Shown here piece by piece: positions 38,526-48,256 of a stretch of DNA of 48,256 nucleotides. Both the position numbers and the translations under genes were made by a program. Source of the DNA: Deltaproteobacteria bacterium (GTDB lineage: Bacteria; Myxococcota_A; Polyangia; Haliangiales; Haliangiaceae). The notes beneath the pieces are model-generated. The model made no database searches, was not told where the DNA came from, and saw nothing but the letters and a program-made list of their open reading frames with translations. Location of the stretch: NCBI GenBank assembly GCA_021413675.1, contig JAIOQA010000348.1, positions 1-48,256 on the forward strand, written 5' to 3'. Within the stretch, counting starts at the first letter, position 1. Every line of letters begins with the position of its first letter.

Positions 38526-39471
38526 TTGATCGCGTAGTTGATCGTCATCTCTTTGCCGCGGCGCGTGACCTGCACGGTGAGGGCGGTGGCCTCCTTCACC
38601 TTCGTGTAGACCTCGAGCGCCTTGTCCGGCGACGTCAGATCGAAGCCGTTGATCGCGTGGATCGTGTCGCCGTTGGCCAGGCCGATCTGCGCGTACACCG
38701 ACGACGGCCGGATCGCGTAGAGCTTGAAGCCGTTGGCCTTGCCGTCCTTGACCGACGGCACGACGCGCGCGCCCTTGGCGACCGCCATCGGGTTCGACAG
38801 CACCTTGTCGACGAGGTCGCGCGAGATCTCGTAGTTCGAGTCGTCGATCTTCTTCACGCCGGCGGCGACCGCGGCGGCCATCTCGTCGTCGGGATCGCCG
38901 GGCGGCTTGTCGCCGGTGGCGACCGCGACCGGCGGCGGCGGCGCGGGCGGCGGGACCTCGCCGAACAGCCCGACGCGCTCGGTGCGGCCGAGCGCCTTGT
39001 TCTCGAAGTCGACGTACTTGAAGTGGATCTCCTTCACCGGGCCGGTGTCGGGGATGTCGTCACCGACGAAGTAGCCGCCCTGCTTCTGGGTGTCGGTGTT
39101 GAGGATCGTCGCGAACGAGTAGCGCGGGTCCGAGCCGACCGAGGTCGCGATCAGCACCAGGTGGAGCTGGGTCGGGACGACCGTGCCCGGCGGCAGCGCG
39201 GTGTTCGGGGTGACCGCGGCGACCTCCGGGGGCTTGCAGTCCGAGCAGAACATGTTGCGATCGGCGACCGGCGCGCCGGCCTTGGAGCGCACCGCGACGG
39301 CCGGCTTGGGATCGGTCACCGGCGGCGGCGGCGGAACCTTCGGCGCCTCGGCGGGATCGCCGAGCAGCTTGGCCTCGAGCACCGAGCCGGTCGCCGACGC
39401 CGCGAAGTACGCGCACGCGATCACCGCGATGACCGAGACCAGCCAGAAGTAGCGCTTCACGAGATCCTGCA

Positions 39472-39472
<1 letters not shown>
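38522..39472 (-). CDS. gspC: Type II secretion system protein C (GspC)
   Basis: This 316-residue bitopic protein has a short cytoplasmic N-terminus and one membrane helix (WLVSVIAVIACAYFAASA). A Pro-rich linker leads to an HR domain (LHLVLIATSVGSDPRYSFAT, then YFVGDDIPDTGPVKEIHFKY), which contacts the secretin N0 domain in studied systems. A CSDC pair (MFCSDCKPPE) sits just before it. The C-terminal PDZ domain (GFKLYAIRPSSVYAQIGLAN, GDTIHAINGFDLTSPDKALE) completes the family plan. Its start overlaps the stop of the NtrC-like gene by one base, so the regulator and secretion genes form a single unit. A paralogous PDZ protein is encoded directly downstream. Confidence 0.93.
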
Positions 39473-41052
<1,580 letters not shown>

Positions 41053-41101
41053 GGGGGTGGGTCCGGGAAGGGCGCCTGAGGGACGCTGTCCTTGGTGCAA
41101 T

Positions 41102-41118
41102 ACCAAACCCCGGGCCAG
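41102..41118 (-). promoter_or_regulatory. Weak sigma-54-like promoter upstream of the NtrC-like gene
   Basis: On the minus strand CTGGCCCGGGGTTTGGT resembles the -24/-12 consensus (TGGCACG-N4-TTGC) with correct 10-base spacing. It has a mismatch in the -24 block (C for A) and one at the critical -12 C (G). It lies 50 bases upstream of the ATG. This is suggestive only. Confidence 0.25.
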
Positions 41119-41321
41119 CCTGAATTCATTCCAACTCATTGAAATCTCGTGCGCCGAATCGGCGTCGAGTGCCAGGTTGACCGGCTGGCGGCGAGGCGCT
41201 GACAAAGTGGCACGCGGACCGGAGGACGGGGGGCAGGAAAGAAAGTCGGCAACCGGCCCCGGGGCGCGGCGATAGGCGCGGCAACAGCCGCTCGTACCCG
41301 CGGCGTCCGAAGGAGCTCCCG

Positions 41322-42041
41322 ATGATGTCCGCCCGCCCCGCCCTCCGCCGCATCCTGCTCGCCTCGCTCACCACCCTCGCCGCCTGCGCGTCCCTGCCCG
41401 GCGTGCATGGATTCAGCGCCTCGACCAGCGGGCCCGCAAGCGCGACCCCGCCCGCGACCGCGAGCGCGCCCACCAGCAGCGGCGATCAGTCCTCGACCTT
41501 CGCGGGCAGCCAGGGCTTCGAGCCGTCGCACGTCGACCCGGCGACGTCGTGGCAGACCAGGCCCGAGACCGAGGCGCGCCGCGACGAGAACGGCGGGATC
41601 GTGGCGCCGGGGCCCAGCGCGAACGGCTTCGCCGGGCAGGTCGACTGCAGCGCCGCCCACAACCACTGCCTCCACACCAACACGTGGTTCGTGTCCGACC
41701 TCGCCGAGCCGGCCGCGATGCCGAGGCTCGCCTTCCGCTTCGAGGGTCAGTTCTACAGCTGGCGCAACAGCGAGCACATGACCGGCAGCGGCGAGACCGC
41801 CTACCAGACCGTGCCCGCGACGCCCGAGAACACCAAGCCCGGATCGATCGTGGTGTTCTACCTGGCCGAGTCGCCCGACGAGGTGATCCCGGCGGCCGGC
41901 CAGGCGCGCACCGACAGCGCCTGGCGCATGGGCACGGTCAAGGCGGTCGACGCCGCCGACGGCACCTTCCGGATCGCGCGCGGCCCGCGCCACGGCTTCG
42001 CCCGGGCCCGCGTGGTGGTCGCCTCGCAGCCGATGCCGTGA
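41322..42041 (+). CDS. Lipoprotein of unknown function
   Basis: The start is an ATG after an AAGGAG ribosome-binding site. This 239-residue protein has a lipoprotein signal peptide (LRRILLASLTTLAACAS, lipobox LAAC), then a Ser/Thr/Ala/Pro-rich linker of about 50 residues. A compact C-terminal domain follows (DCSAAHNHCLHTNTWFVSDL, RLAFRFEGQFYSWRNSEHMT, PGSIVVFYLAESPDEVIPAA, WRMGTVKAVDAADGTFRIA). The strand pattern with SIVVFYLA and MGTVKAVDA resembles a small barrel, but I do not recognise the family. The gene is divergent from the NtrC-like/type II operon across 269 bases. Confidence 0.82.
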   Translation: MMSARPALRRILLASLTTLAACASLPGVHGFSASTSGPASATPPATASAPTSSGDQSSTFAGSQGFEPSHVDPATSWQTRPETEARRDENGGIVAPGPSANGFAGQVDCSAAHNHCLHTNTWFVSDLAEPAAMPRLAFRFEGQFYSWRNSEHMTGSGETAYQTVPATPENTKPGSIVVFYLAESPDEVIPAAGQARTDSAWRMGTVKAVDAADGTFRIARGPRHGFARARVVVASQPMP

Positions 42042-42098
42042 ACGGCGATCGGCGCGACCGGGCGCGCCGCGAGCGTGAGATCGCCCCGGCGCCGGTGC

Positions 42099-42104
42099 TA
42101 GGCT
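42099..42104 (+). promoter_or_regulatory. TANNNT -10 element upstream of the DMT-transporter leader
   Basis: TAGGCT ends 10 bases before the ATG at 42115 of an 8-codon ORF, and no ribosome-binding site is between them. The -35 is weak. Confidence 0.35.
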
Positions 42105-42114
42105 GCCGCGCCCG

Positions 42115-42141
42115 ATGCCCCTGCTAGCGAGCGCGCAGTGA
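42115..42141 (+). CDS. 8-codon leader ORF coupled to the DMT transporter
   Basis: ATG at 42115 encodes MPLLASAQ and stops at TGA 42139-42141. That stop overlaps the GTG start (42138-42140) of the transporter gene. Because no Shine-Dalgarno sequence is found before the GTG, termination-reinitiation at this overlap is an attractive way to start the transporter. It contains a rare CTA Leu codon. Whether the ORF is translated is unknown. Confidence 0.4.
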   Translation: MPLLASAQ

Positions 42142-43004
42142 CCCGGCCCGACGGCGGCCGCACCGATCACGCGACGGCGCTGGCGCTGCTCGCGGCGTGC
42201 GGCGTGCTGTGGAGCTCCGCGGGCGTGCTCATCAAGCTCGTCACGTGGCATCCGCTCGCGATCTGGTCGATCCGCTGCGCGATCGCCGGCTCGTCGCTGG
42301 CGCTGATCGCGCGGCCGTCGTGGAAGGGCCTGACCGGCGCCGAGTGGGGCTCGGCGATCGCGCTGGCCGCGACCACCGGCCTGTTCATCCTGGCCAACAA
42401 GCTCACGACCGCCGCCAACGCGATCCTCATCCAGTACTCGGCGCCGATCTGGGTGGCGCTGCTCGGCTCGTGGCTGCTCGGCGAGCGCGCGACCCGGCTC
42501 GACTGGATCACGATCGTCGTCGTGCTCGGCGGCGTGGCGCTGTTCTTCCTCGAGCAACTCGAGATCGATCACGTCGCCGGCAACGCGGTCGCGCTCGCCG
42601 CCGGCGTCGCGTTCGCGGCGAGCGCGATGTCCCTGCGCAAGGCCGCGCGCGATCACGGCGTCGATCCGCGGCGCTCGATGATCCTCGGCAACCTGCTCGG
42701 CGCGGTCATCGGCCTGCCGTTCGTGCTCACGCACCTCGACGCCGCGCCCGACACCACCGGCTGGCTCGCGCTGGTCGCGCTCGGCGTGTTCCAGCAGGCC
42801 GCGGCCTACGTCTGCTACAGCTGGGCGATCCGCCACGCCACCGCGCTCGAGGCGCTGCTCATCCCGATCATCGAGCCGATCCTGTCGCCGATCTGGGTGT
42901 GGCTGGCGTTCGGCGAGCGCCCCGGGCCATGGGCCCTGGTCGGCGGCGTGGTCGTCGTCGGCGCGGTCACCGCCCGCGCGCTGCTCGGCCGGCGGCCGTC
43001 CTGA
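42138..43004 (+). CDS. DMT-superfamily EamA transporter
   Basis: A GTG start gives 288 residues with ten predicted membrane helices in two EamA repeats. First repeat: LALLAACGVLWSSAGVLIKL with the typical RCAIAG and YSAPIWVALLGSWLLGERAT. Second repeat: VALAAGVAFAASAMSLRKAA, then IRHATALEALLIPIIEPILS and WLAFGERPGPWALVGGVVVV. The GEr-type motif at the end of each repeat is characteristic of the drug/metabolite exporter family. The substrate cannot be predicted from sequence. It is likely translated after the overlapping leader ORF. Confidence 0.92.
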   Translation: MTRPDGGRTDHATALALLAACGVLWSSAGVLIKLVTWHPLAIWSIRCAIAGSSLALIARPSWKGLTGAEWGSAIALAATTGLFILANKLTTAANAILIQYSAPIWVALLGSWLLGERATRLDWITIVVVLGGVALFFLEQLEIDHVAGNAVALAAGVAFAASAMSLRKAARDHGVDPRRSMILGNLLGAVIGLPFVLTHLDAAPDTTGWLALVALGVFQQAAAYVCYSWAIRHATALEALLIPIIEPILSPIWVWLAFGERPGPWALVGGVVVVGAVTARALLGRRPS

Positions 43005-43062
43005 CCGGCGCCGATCGCCCTTGTTCCCCAAACTCGCAGGCGTGGCGACCGCCCGCGTGGGC

Positions 43063-43068
43063 TATGCT
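43063..43068 (+). promoter_or_regulatory. TANNNT -10 element of the SnoaL-like gene
   Basis: TATGCT ends 6 bases before the GTG at 43075, and there is no ribosome-binding site. It supports the GTG start and leaderless transcription of the SnoaL-GNAT-nitrilase operon. No good -35 is seen. Confidence 0.45.
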
Positions 43069-43074
43069 GCGCGC

Positions 43075-43473
43075 GTGACCGACGTCGACCTCGTCAAGCA
43101 GTACTACCAACGCTTCAACGCCGGCGACTGGGATGGCATGTGCGCGATGCTGTCCGACGACGTCGCCCACGACCTCAACCAGGGCGAGCGGCAGATCGGC
43201 CGCGCCGTGTTCCGCGCGTTCCTCGATCGCATGGCGCGCTCGTACAAGGAGCAGCTCACCGACATCGTCGTGTGCGGCAACGGCCACGGCCGGGTCGGCG
43301 CGGAGTACGTCGTCCACGGCACGTACCTGGTCGCGGACGAGGGCCTGCCCCCGGCGACGGGCCAGACCTACGTGCTGCCCGGCGGCGCGTTCTTCACGGT
43401 CGCCGATCAGCGCATCCTGCGGGTCACCAACTACTACAACCTCGCCGACTGGCTGCGGCAGGTCGGCGCATGA
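43075..43473 (+). CDS. SnoaL-like/NTF2-fold protein
   Basis: I chose the GTG at 43075 (132 residues) because VTDVDLVKQYYQRFNAGDWD matches the N-terminal helix of ketosteroid-isomerase-like proteins and a -10 lies just before it. An upstream in-frame ATG is less likely. The fold pattern follows with DDVAHDLNQGERQIGRAVFR, VCGNGHGRVGAEYVVHGTYL and a closing strand (GGAFFTVADQRILRVTNYYN). Members are small cone-shaped enzymes or binding proteins with diverse substrates, so no reaction can be assigned. Its stop overlaps the GNAT gene start (ATGA), so it is the first gene of a coupled trio. Confidence 0.88.
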   Translation: MTDVDLVKQYYQRFNAGDWDGMCAMLSDDVAHDLNQGERQIGRAVFRAFLDRMARSYKEQLTDIVVCGNGHGRVGAEYVVHGTYLVADEGLPPATGQTYVLPGGAFFTVADQRILRVTNYYNLADWLRQVGA

Positions 43474-44063
43474 CCGCCGCGGTCCGCCTCGAGGACGTCA
43501 CCGGCGAGGCCATCGCCGGCGTGCTCGAGCCGCTCGCGGCGCTGCGCCTCGCGGTGTTCCGCGAGTACCCGTACCTCTACGACGGCGACGCCGCCTACGA
43601 GGCGCGCTACCTCGCGAGCTACGGCGCCTCGCCCAGCGGGCTGGTCGTGATCGCGTGGGACGGCGATCGCGTCGTCGGCGCGTCGACCGGGCTGCCGCTG
43701 TGGCAGCACTCCGACGAGGTCGTACCGCCGCTGGCCGCGGCGGGCTTCGATCCCGACCAGGTGTTCTACTTCGGCGAGTCGGTGCTCGACCCCGCGTACC
43801 GCGGCCGCGGCCTTGGCCACGGCTTCTTCGATCACCGCGAGGCCCACGCCCGCGCCGCGGGCTACCGCTACGCGACCTTCTGCGCGGTCGATCGCCCGGC
43901 GGATCACCCGCGCCGGCCGGCCGATTACGTGCCGCACGACGCGTTCTGGACCAAGCGCGGATATGTCCGAAAACCGGACATCACGGCGCGGTTCGCGTGG
44001 CGCGACCTCGACGAGGCCGCCGAGACCGACAAGCCGATGACGTTCTGGATCAAGGAGCTGTAG
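43470..44063 (+). CDS. GNAT-family N-acetyltransferase
   Basis: This 197-residue protein starts at an ATG overlapping the SnoaL-like stop. The acetyl-CoA-binding motif is FGESVLDPAYRGRGLGHGFF (R-G-R-G-L-G), preceded by the beta-strand regions LRLAVFREYPYLYDGD and LVVIAWDGDRVVGASTGLPL. It ends with VPHDAFWTKRGYVRKPDITA and a late strand WRDLDEAAETDKPMTFWIKE. The stop overlaps the next start (TAGTG). In other bacteria a GNAT domain with this ending is found fused to the same type of nitrilase, so the two are likely partners in one pathway. The acetyl acceptor is not known. Confidence 0.92.
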   Translation: MTAAVRLEDVTGEAIAGVLEPLAALRLAVFREYPYLYDGDAAYEARYLASYGASPSGLVVIAWDGDRVVGASTGLPLWQHSDEVVPPLAAAGFDPDQVFYFGESVLDPAYRGRGLGHGFFDHREAHARAAGYRYATFCAVDRPADHPRRPADYVPHDAFWTKRGYVRKPDITARFAWRDLDEAAETDKPMTFWIKEL

Positions 44064-44950
44064 TGCGGTCGCTGCGGGTCGCTGCCTGGCAGTACCCGAT
44101 CGAGCGCGTGGGCTCGATCGCGGCGTGGCAGGACAAGCTCGCGGCCGGCGTCGCGCACGCCGCGGCCGCTGGCGCGCAGCTCGCGATCGTGCCCGAGTAC
44201 GCGTCGATGGAGCTGACCGCGCTGCTGTCGCCGCAGGCACAGGGCGATCTGGCGGCGCAGCTCGCCGAGCTGCAGCCGCTGGTGCCGACCTACGTCGCGA
44301 CCTACGCCGCGCTCGCGCGCGAGCACCGGATCGCGATCGTCGCCGGCAGCATCCCCGAGCGAGTCGGCGACGAGTTCCGCAACCGCGCGCGCGTGCACGG
44401 CCCGGGCGGCGAGATCGTCGTCGTCGAGAAGTTGCAGATGACGCGGTTCGAGCGCGAGCGCTGGGGCGTGGCCGGCGGCGCGGGCCAGACGGTCATCGCG
44501 CTCGGCGACACGACGATCGGCGTCGCGATCTGCTACGACGCCGAGTTCCCGCTGATCGCGCGGCGGCTCGCGGCGGCGGGCGCCGAGGTCATCGCGGTGC
44601 CGAGCTGCACCGACGCGCTCGCCGGCTACCACCGGGTCCGGGTCGCGTGCCAGGCGCGCGCGCTCGAGAACCAGTGCTACGTGGTCCAGGCGCCGACCGT
44701 CGGCGTCGCGCCGTGGTCGATCGCGGTCGACGAGAACGTCGGCGCGGCCGGCGTGTACGCGCCGCCGGACCGCGGCTTCCCCGCCGACGGCGTGGTCGCG
44801 ATGGGCGCGCTGAACGAGGCGGCGTGGGTGATCGCCGAGCTCGATCTCGATCGGGTGGCGCAGGTCCGCGCCGATGGCCAGGTGCTCGGGCACCGCGACT
44901 GGGATGCCGCCGGGCATCTGATGGGCGCGGTGTCGACCGCGCGCGTGTGA
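44063..44950 (+). CDS. Carbon-nitrogen hydrolase (nitrilase superfamily)
   Basis: A GTG start (44063) overlapping the GNAT stop gives 295 residues. The nitrilase catalytic triad is complete: Glu45 (LAIVPEYAS), Lys123 (VVEKLQMTRFE) and Cys157 (GVAICYDAEFP). Conserved flanks include AALAREHRIAIVAGSIPERV and GYHRVRVACQARALENQCYV. The latter helix matches amidohydrolase members acting on amides or omega-amides. Pairing with a GNAT gene resembles known GNAT/carbon-nitrogen-hydrolase fusions. A plausible task is hydrolysis of an amide bond in a small metabolite, possibly followed or preceded by acetylation; this is inference. Confidence 0.94.
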   Translation: MRSLRVAAWQYPIERVGSIAAWQDKLAAGVAHAAAAGAQLAIVPEYASMELTALLSPQAQGDLAAQLAELQPLVPTYVATYAALAREHRIAIVAGSIPERVGDEFRNRARVHGPGGEIVVVEKLQMTRFERERWGVAGGAGQTVIALGDTTIGVAICYDAEFPLIARRLAAAGAEVIAVPSCTDALAGYHRVRVACQARALENQCYVVQAPTVGVAPWSIAVDENVGAAGVYAPPDRGFPADGVVAMGALNEAAWVIAELDLDRVAQVRADGQVLGHRDWDAAGHLMGAVSTARV

Positions 44951-44957
44951 GGCGGTC

Positions 44958-46622
44958 GTGGACGTCGATGTCCCGCCGCGCGACCGCACCGATCGGCTGG
45001 TCGTCCTCGCGCTGTGCGCGATCATCGTCGCGGTGTTCGGGCGCGCGATCGCCGGCGACTTCCTCGACTGGGACGACGATCGCTTCCTCGTCAAGAACCC
45101 GCTGTTCCACGCCGGCGGCTGGACCTACGTGCGCGCCGCGTGGACGCAGGTGCAGTTCGAGGCCTACCAGCCGCTCCACCTGCTGTCGTACCTCCCGGAT
45201 CGCGCGCTCTGGCCCGACGATCCCGCGGGCTTTCACGCGCTCAACGTCGCGATCTACGCCGTCGACGTGGCGCTGGCCTACGCGCTCTGCCGCGGCTACG
45301 TCGGCCGCGGCGCGGCGGCGCTCGCGTGCCTGGTCGTCGCGCTGCACCCGCTGTGCGCCGAGCCGGTCGCGTGGATCACGTCGCGCAAGGATCTGGTCGC
45401 GCTCGGCGCGTTCCTGGGCGCGCTCCTGGTCGAGGATCGGCGCCCGATCACCGAGGCCCGCCCGCACCCGCTCGCGGTCGCGCTGGCGCTCGCCGCGATG
45501 CTCGCCAAGTCGGCGACGGTGTGCCTGCCGCTGGTGCTGATCGCGGGGCTGCGCTGGCTGCGCGGCGCCTCGTGGCGCGTGGCGATCGGCCGCGCGCTGC
45601 CGGCGCTCGCCGCCGCCGCGGTGATCGCGGCCCTGGTCGCCACGGTCTGGAACGCCCACGACATGATCCCGTGGGCCCGGCCCGACGCCGCGCCGATCGA
45701 CGTCGCCGCGACGATCGCGACCTACGGCGCGCGCACGCTGGTGCCGACGCACCTGTCGCCGATCTATCCGGCGGAGGCGCCGCATCCGGTGATCGGCGCG
45801 ATCGTCGTCGGGCTCGTGCTGCTCGCGGCGGCGCTCACGTGGCGGCGCTGGCCCGGCGTCGCGCGGTTCGCGCTGTGGGCCTGGCTGGCCGCGCTCGCGC
45901 CGACCGCGAACCTGGTGCCGGTCTGGTTCCGCTTCGCCGATCGCTACGCGCTGCTCGCGCTGTACACGCTGGTCGTGCCGCTCGCGATCGGGCTGGGCGC
46001 GCTCGCGCATCGCCTCGGGCGCGCGCCGGCGCGGATCGGGCTCGCGGTGCTCGCGCTCGCGCTCGCCGGCGAGGGGATCGCGACCGCGACCCAGGTCGGC
46101 GTGTGGCACGACTCGACGACGCTCTGGACCCACGCCGTCCTTGCCCAGCCCGACGCGCGCAACGCGCTCTACAAGCTCGGCGAGACCCGCCGCGATCGCG
46201 GCGACTGGCCGGGCGCGATCGCGGCGTACCAGCGCGCGATCCGCCTCGATCCCGACTCGCCGCTGGGCTACGCGGGGCTGTTCTACACCTACGCACGCCG
46301 CGCCGAGGCGCAGGGCGCGATCGCCGCTGGCACCGCCGATCGCTGGCTCGCGGCGCTCGGCCCGGCGCTGGCGACGCCGCGCGCGATGGCGGCGCTGCTG
46401 GCGGAGATCCCGCACGCGGCCTGCGCGCCGTGCGCCAACCTCGTGCTCGGCCTCGGGCTCCGGCAGTGGCCGCAGCCGGATGCCGCGTTGCTCGCGGCCG
46501 CGACCGACGCGCTCGATCACGGCCAGCCCGACGTCGCGCTGGTCTACCTGACGAGCGTCCGGGATCCGGACGCTCCGGCGGCGGCCGCGCTGATCGCGCG
46601 CGCGCGCGCCGCCAGCCCCTGA
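44958..46622 (+). CDS. Multi-pass membrane protein with TPR region (TMTC/PMT-like)
   Basis: A GTG start 7 bases after the nitrilase stop gives 554 residues. The first segment contains DFLDWDDDRFLVKNPLF, followed by the YQPLHLLSYLPDRALWP and ALHPLCAEPVAWITSRKDLV motifs. These are typical of the bacterial TMTC-like/O-mannosyltransferase-type family, with about ten helices to residue 370. A TPR-like part follows (ALYKLGETRRDRGDWPGAIA, AYQRAIRLDPDSPLGYAGLF). Family members are thought to act as glycosyltransferases using polyprenyl-linked sugars, or as membrane scaffolds, though bacterial members are poorly characterised. It shares its direction and close spacing with the nitrilase gene and may belong to its transcript. 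Confidence 0.88.
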   Translation: MDVDVPPRDRTDRLVVLALCAIIVAVFGRAIAGDFLDWDDDRFLVKNPLFHAGGWTYVRAAWTQVQFEAYQPLHLLSYLPDRALWPDDPAGFHALNVAIYAVDVALAYALCRGYVGRGAAALACLVVALHPLCAEPVAWITSRKDLVALGAFLGALLVEDRRPITEARPHPLAVALALAAMLAKSATVCLPLVLIAGLRWLRGASWRVAIGRALPALAAAAVIAALVATVWNAHDMIPWARPDAAPIDVAATIATYGARTLVPTHLSPIYPAEAPHPVIGAIVVGLVLLAAALTWRRWPGVARFALWAWLAALAPTANLVPVWFRFADRYALLALYTLVVPLAIGLGALAHRLGRAPARIGLAVLALALAGEGIATATQVGVWHDSTTLWTHAVLAQPDARNALYKLGETRRDRGDWPGAIAAYQRAIRLDPDSPLGYAGLFYTYARRAEAQGAIAAGTADRWLAALGPALATPRAMAALLAEIPHAACAPCANLVLGLGLRQWPQPDAALLAAATDALDHGQPDVALVYLTSVRDPDAPAAAALIARARAASP

Positions 46623-46642
46623 GGGATCGACGCGTCAGCGCG

Positions 46643-48256
46643 TCAGCGGATCACCAGCTCCTGCAGCGCCGGCATGAACAGCCGGCCCATGACCAGCGTG
46701 GCGTGGCCATCGCGCGCCGGCCGCGGCAGGAACAGGATCTCGTTGTCGGACTGCACGAGCACCGAGGTCTTCTCGCCCTCGACACGCAGGATCTGGTACG
46801 TGACCGGCGCGCGCGTGCCCGCGACCAGGAAGCCGCCGCGCTCGTCGTAGGCGACGCCGCGGGTGTTCGACATCGGCATCGTCACCGGGCGTTCGGCGCC
46901 GGTCGCGACCTCGATGACCCGCAGCCGCGGGCCGCCCTCGCACAGGAGCAGCTCGCGACCATCGGGCGAGACCGCGGCGTCGAGGAACTCGGGCGCGTGC
47001 GCGAGCTCGTCGCCGAGCGCGCCGGTCCGCGGATCGATCCAGACCAGCCGCGCGCCGCCCTCGCGCGGCACCGACGCGACGCACGGCGGGCGCCGATCGC
47101 CGGCGCAGCGCACGAACGCGAGCGCGCCGACCGGGGCCGCCCACGCGCGCTGGCGCGTGGTCAGCGAGACCGCGACCACCTCGCGGCCGCCCGGCTTGCG
47201 CATCGCCACGATCGCGATGTCGTCGGCCCGGGTCGCGTTGCCCGGTTCGCCATCGATCGCGACCGGGATCCGCTCCGCCGGCCGATCGTCGTCGGGGACC
47301 AGCGCGCCGCTCGCGCGGTTCCAGCCCAGCCGGCGACCGTCGTCGAGCCACCCGAACCCCGCGCCGACCAGCTCGGGATCGAGATCCTGGACGATGCCGG
47401 CGGCGGTCACGAGCTTCGCGCGGAACGAGTTGGTGCTATCGACGAAGACCGTGCGGCCCGGCACCGACGCGATCTGCCCGAACCACCCGCGCTCCTGCGA
47501 ATAGCGCACGACCGGCGCGCCGAGCTGGTCGCCGGTGATCGCGACCTCGTGGATCGCCGGGCGCGTCGTCGTGCCGGTGGTCAGCCACAGGTGCGTGTCG
47601 TCGCGCCAGGCCAGCCCCGACAGCTCGATGATCGGCTCGCCGCGGAGCCGCGCGCCGGTGCCGACGTCGATGACCACGACCCGGCCGGTGGTCGGGCTCG
47701 GCTCGACGAATGCCACCCGCTTGCGATCGGGCGCGATCGCGAGCACCTCGAGCCGCCCGGGCGCGCGCGCGACCACGCGCGGCGCGGCGCCGCCGGTCGC
47801 GACCGCGAGCTCGAAGCCATCGGGCACGACCCGGAGCAGCAACATCCCGTCGGCGAGCGTGCCCTGCCAGATCCAGCCCGCGGGGATCGGCTGGCGCTCG
47901 CCGATCGCGTCGGTCGACAGCGTCCAGGTGATGATCGTCTGGGCGGTGGCGAGCGCGATGCGCAGGTGATCGGCATCCGCGAACTCGACGTGCCCGACGG
48001 CATCCCCGGCGAGGTGATCGAACTGCCACAGGCCGCCGCCGAAACCGCGCACGACCAGCCGATCGGCGCTGGCGACCGCGACCCGCGCGCCGTCGGGCGA
48101 GAGCGCGATCGCGGGGCGCATCGGCACCGGGTACAGCGTGCGGCTGGTGTAGACCGGCGCCGCGGCGGGCGGGTCGGCGACGGGCGCGCCGCCGCGGGTG
48201 GCGAGCAGCACCGCCGCCGCCGCGATCGCGACCGCGCCGATCGCGACCGGCACCGG
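46643..48256 (-). CDS. Beta-propeller protein with membrane anchor, N-terminal part beyond window
   Basis: The frame is open to the right edge, so the start is not visible. It begins here with a hydrophobic membrane segment (AIGAVAIAAAAVLLATRGG) and then a long repeat-rich part (about 500 residues) with TolB/WD40-like blades: AIALSPDGARVAVASADRLV, LAIAPDRKRVAFVEPSPTTG, DAAVSPDGRELLLCEGGPRL. The lack of a clear start and a central membrane helix suggest the C-terminal half of a Ser/Thr protein kinase of the myxobacterial kinase-TM-propeller type. That kinase domain is not seen here, so this is inference. It converges on the TMTC-like gene with a 20-base gap. Confidence 0.82.
   Translation of the reverse strand, partial: PVPVAIGAVAIAAAAVLLATRGGAPVADPPAAAPVYTSRTLYPVPMRPAIALSPDGARVAVASADRLVVRGFGGGLWQFDHLAGDAVGHVEFADADHLRIALATAQTIITWTLSTDAIGERQPIPAGWIWQGTLADGMLLLRVVPDGFELAVATGGAAPRVVARAPGRLEVLAIAPDRKRVAFVEPSPTTGRVVVIDVGTGARLRGEPIIELSGLAWRDDTHLWLTTGTTTRPAIHEVAITGDQLGAPVVRYSQERGWFGQIASVPGRTVFVDSTNSFRAKLVTAAGIVQDLDPELVGAGFGWLDDGRRLGWNRASGALVPDDDRPAERIPVAIDGEPGNATRADDIAIVAMRKPGGREVVAVSLTTRQRAWAAPVGALAFVRCAGDRRPPCVASVPREGGARLVWIDPRTGALGDELAHAPEFLDAAVSPDGRELLLCEGGPRLRVIEVATGAERPVTMPMSNTRGVAYDERGGFLVAGTRAPVTYQILRVEGEKTSVLVQSDNEILFLPRPARDGHATLVMGRLFMPALQELVIR

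Overview
The window is very GC-rich DNA with dense, often overlapping genes. Its gene content suggests a myxobacterium or close relative (Myxococcota). The supporting signs are secreted lipoproteins with Asp/Ala/Pro- and Gly-rich stretches, a secreted subtilase with choice-of-anchor-type repeats, a beta-propeller protein with a membrane anchor, a phage-tail-like injection locus, and a type II secretion operon under an NtrC-type regulator. The taxonomic placement is inferred from gene style, not from a marker gene.

Positions 1-8.1 kb (minus strand) are part of an extracellular contractile injection system (eCIS), read right to left. The order is a DUF4255 terminator/cap protein, a sheath, a tube protein with two tube-like domains, a tail-assembly-type protein with a DUF6760 domain in the -1 frame, a second larger sheath, a single-domain tube protein, and a large Ala/Pro-rich protein that runs off the left edge. 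The tail-assembly gene ends in a perfect X-XXY-YYZ slippery heptamer (C CCG GGG) directly before its stop, and DUF6760 has no credible start of its own. I therefore predict a programmed -1 frameshift. Inverted repeats fill most gaps between the structural genes.

Positions 8.4-24.4 kb hold mixed chromosomal genes: a thioredoxin-like 2Fe-2S ferredoxin, a SprT-like metalloprotease, two lipoproteins, a cyanophycinase-like lipoprotein, aspS, a KirBac-type K+ channel, a tandem HtrA pair with an inactive-looking upstream member, a LuxR-type regulator, an alkyltransferase-like DNA-repair protein, a subtilase lipoprotein and a fused MoaD-MoaE.

Positions 24.45-41.05 kb (minus strand) are one long transcription unit: an NtrC-like response regulator, then gspC, a second gspC-like gene, gspD, E, F, G, H, I, J, K, L, M and N. 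Most genes overlap by 1-4 bases or lie a few bases apart. Several products carry long Gly-Ser tracts. No prepilin peptidase gene (gspO) is present here.

Positions 41.3-48.3 kb contain a lipoprotein, a DMT exporter preceded by an 8-codon leader ORF, a coupled SnoaL-like/GNAT/nitrilase trio, a membrane protein with a TPR region, and a beta-propeller protein cut by the right edge. Several plus-strand genes without a Shine-Dalgarno sequence have a TANNNT element 6-10 bases before the start codon, which suggests leaderless transcription. I saw no rRNA, tRNA, CRISPR array or insertion sequence.
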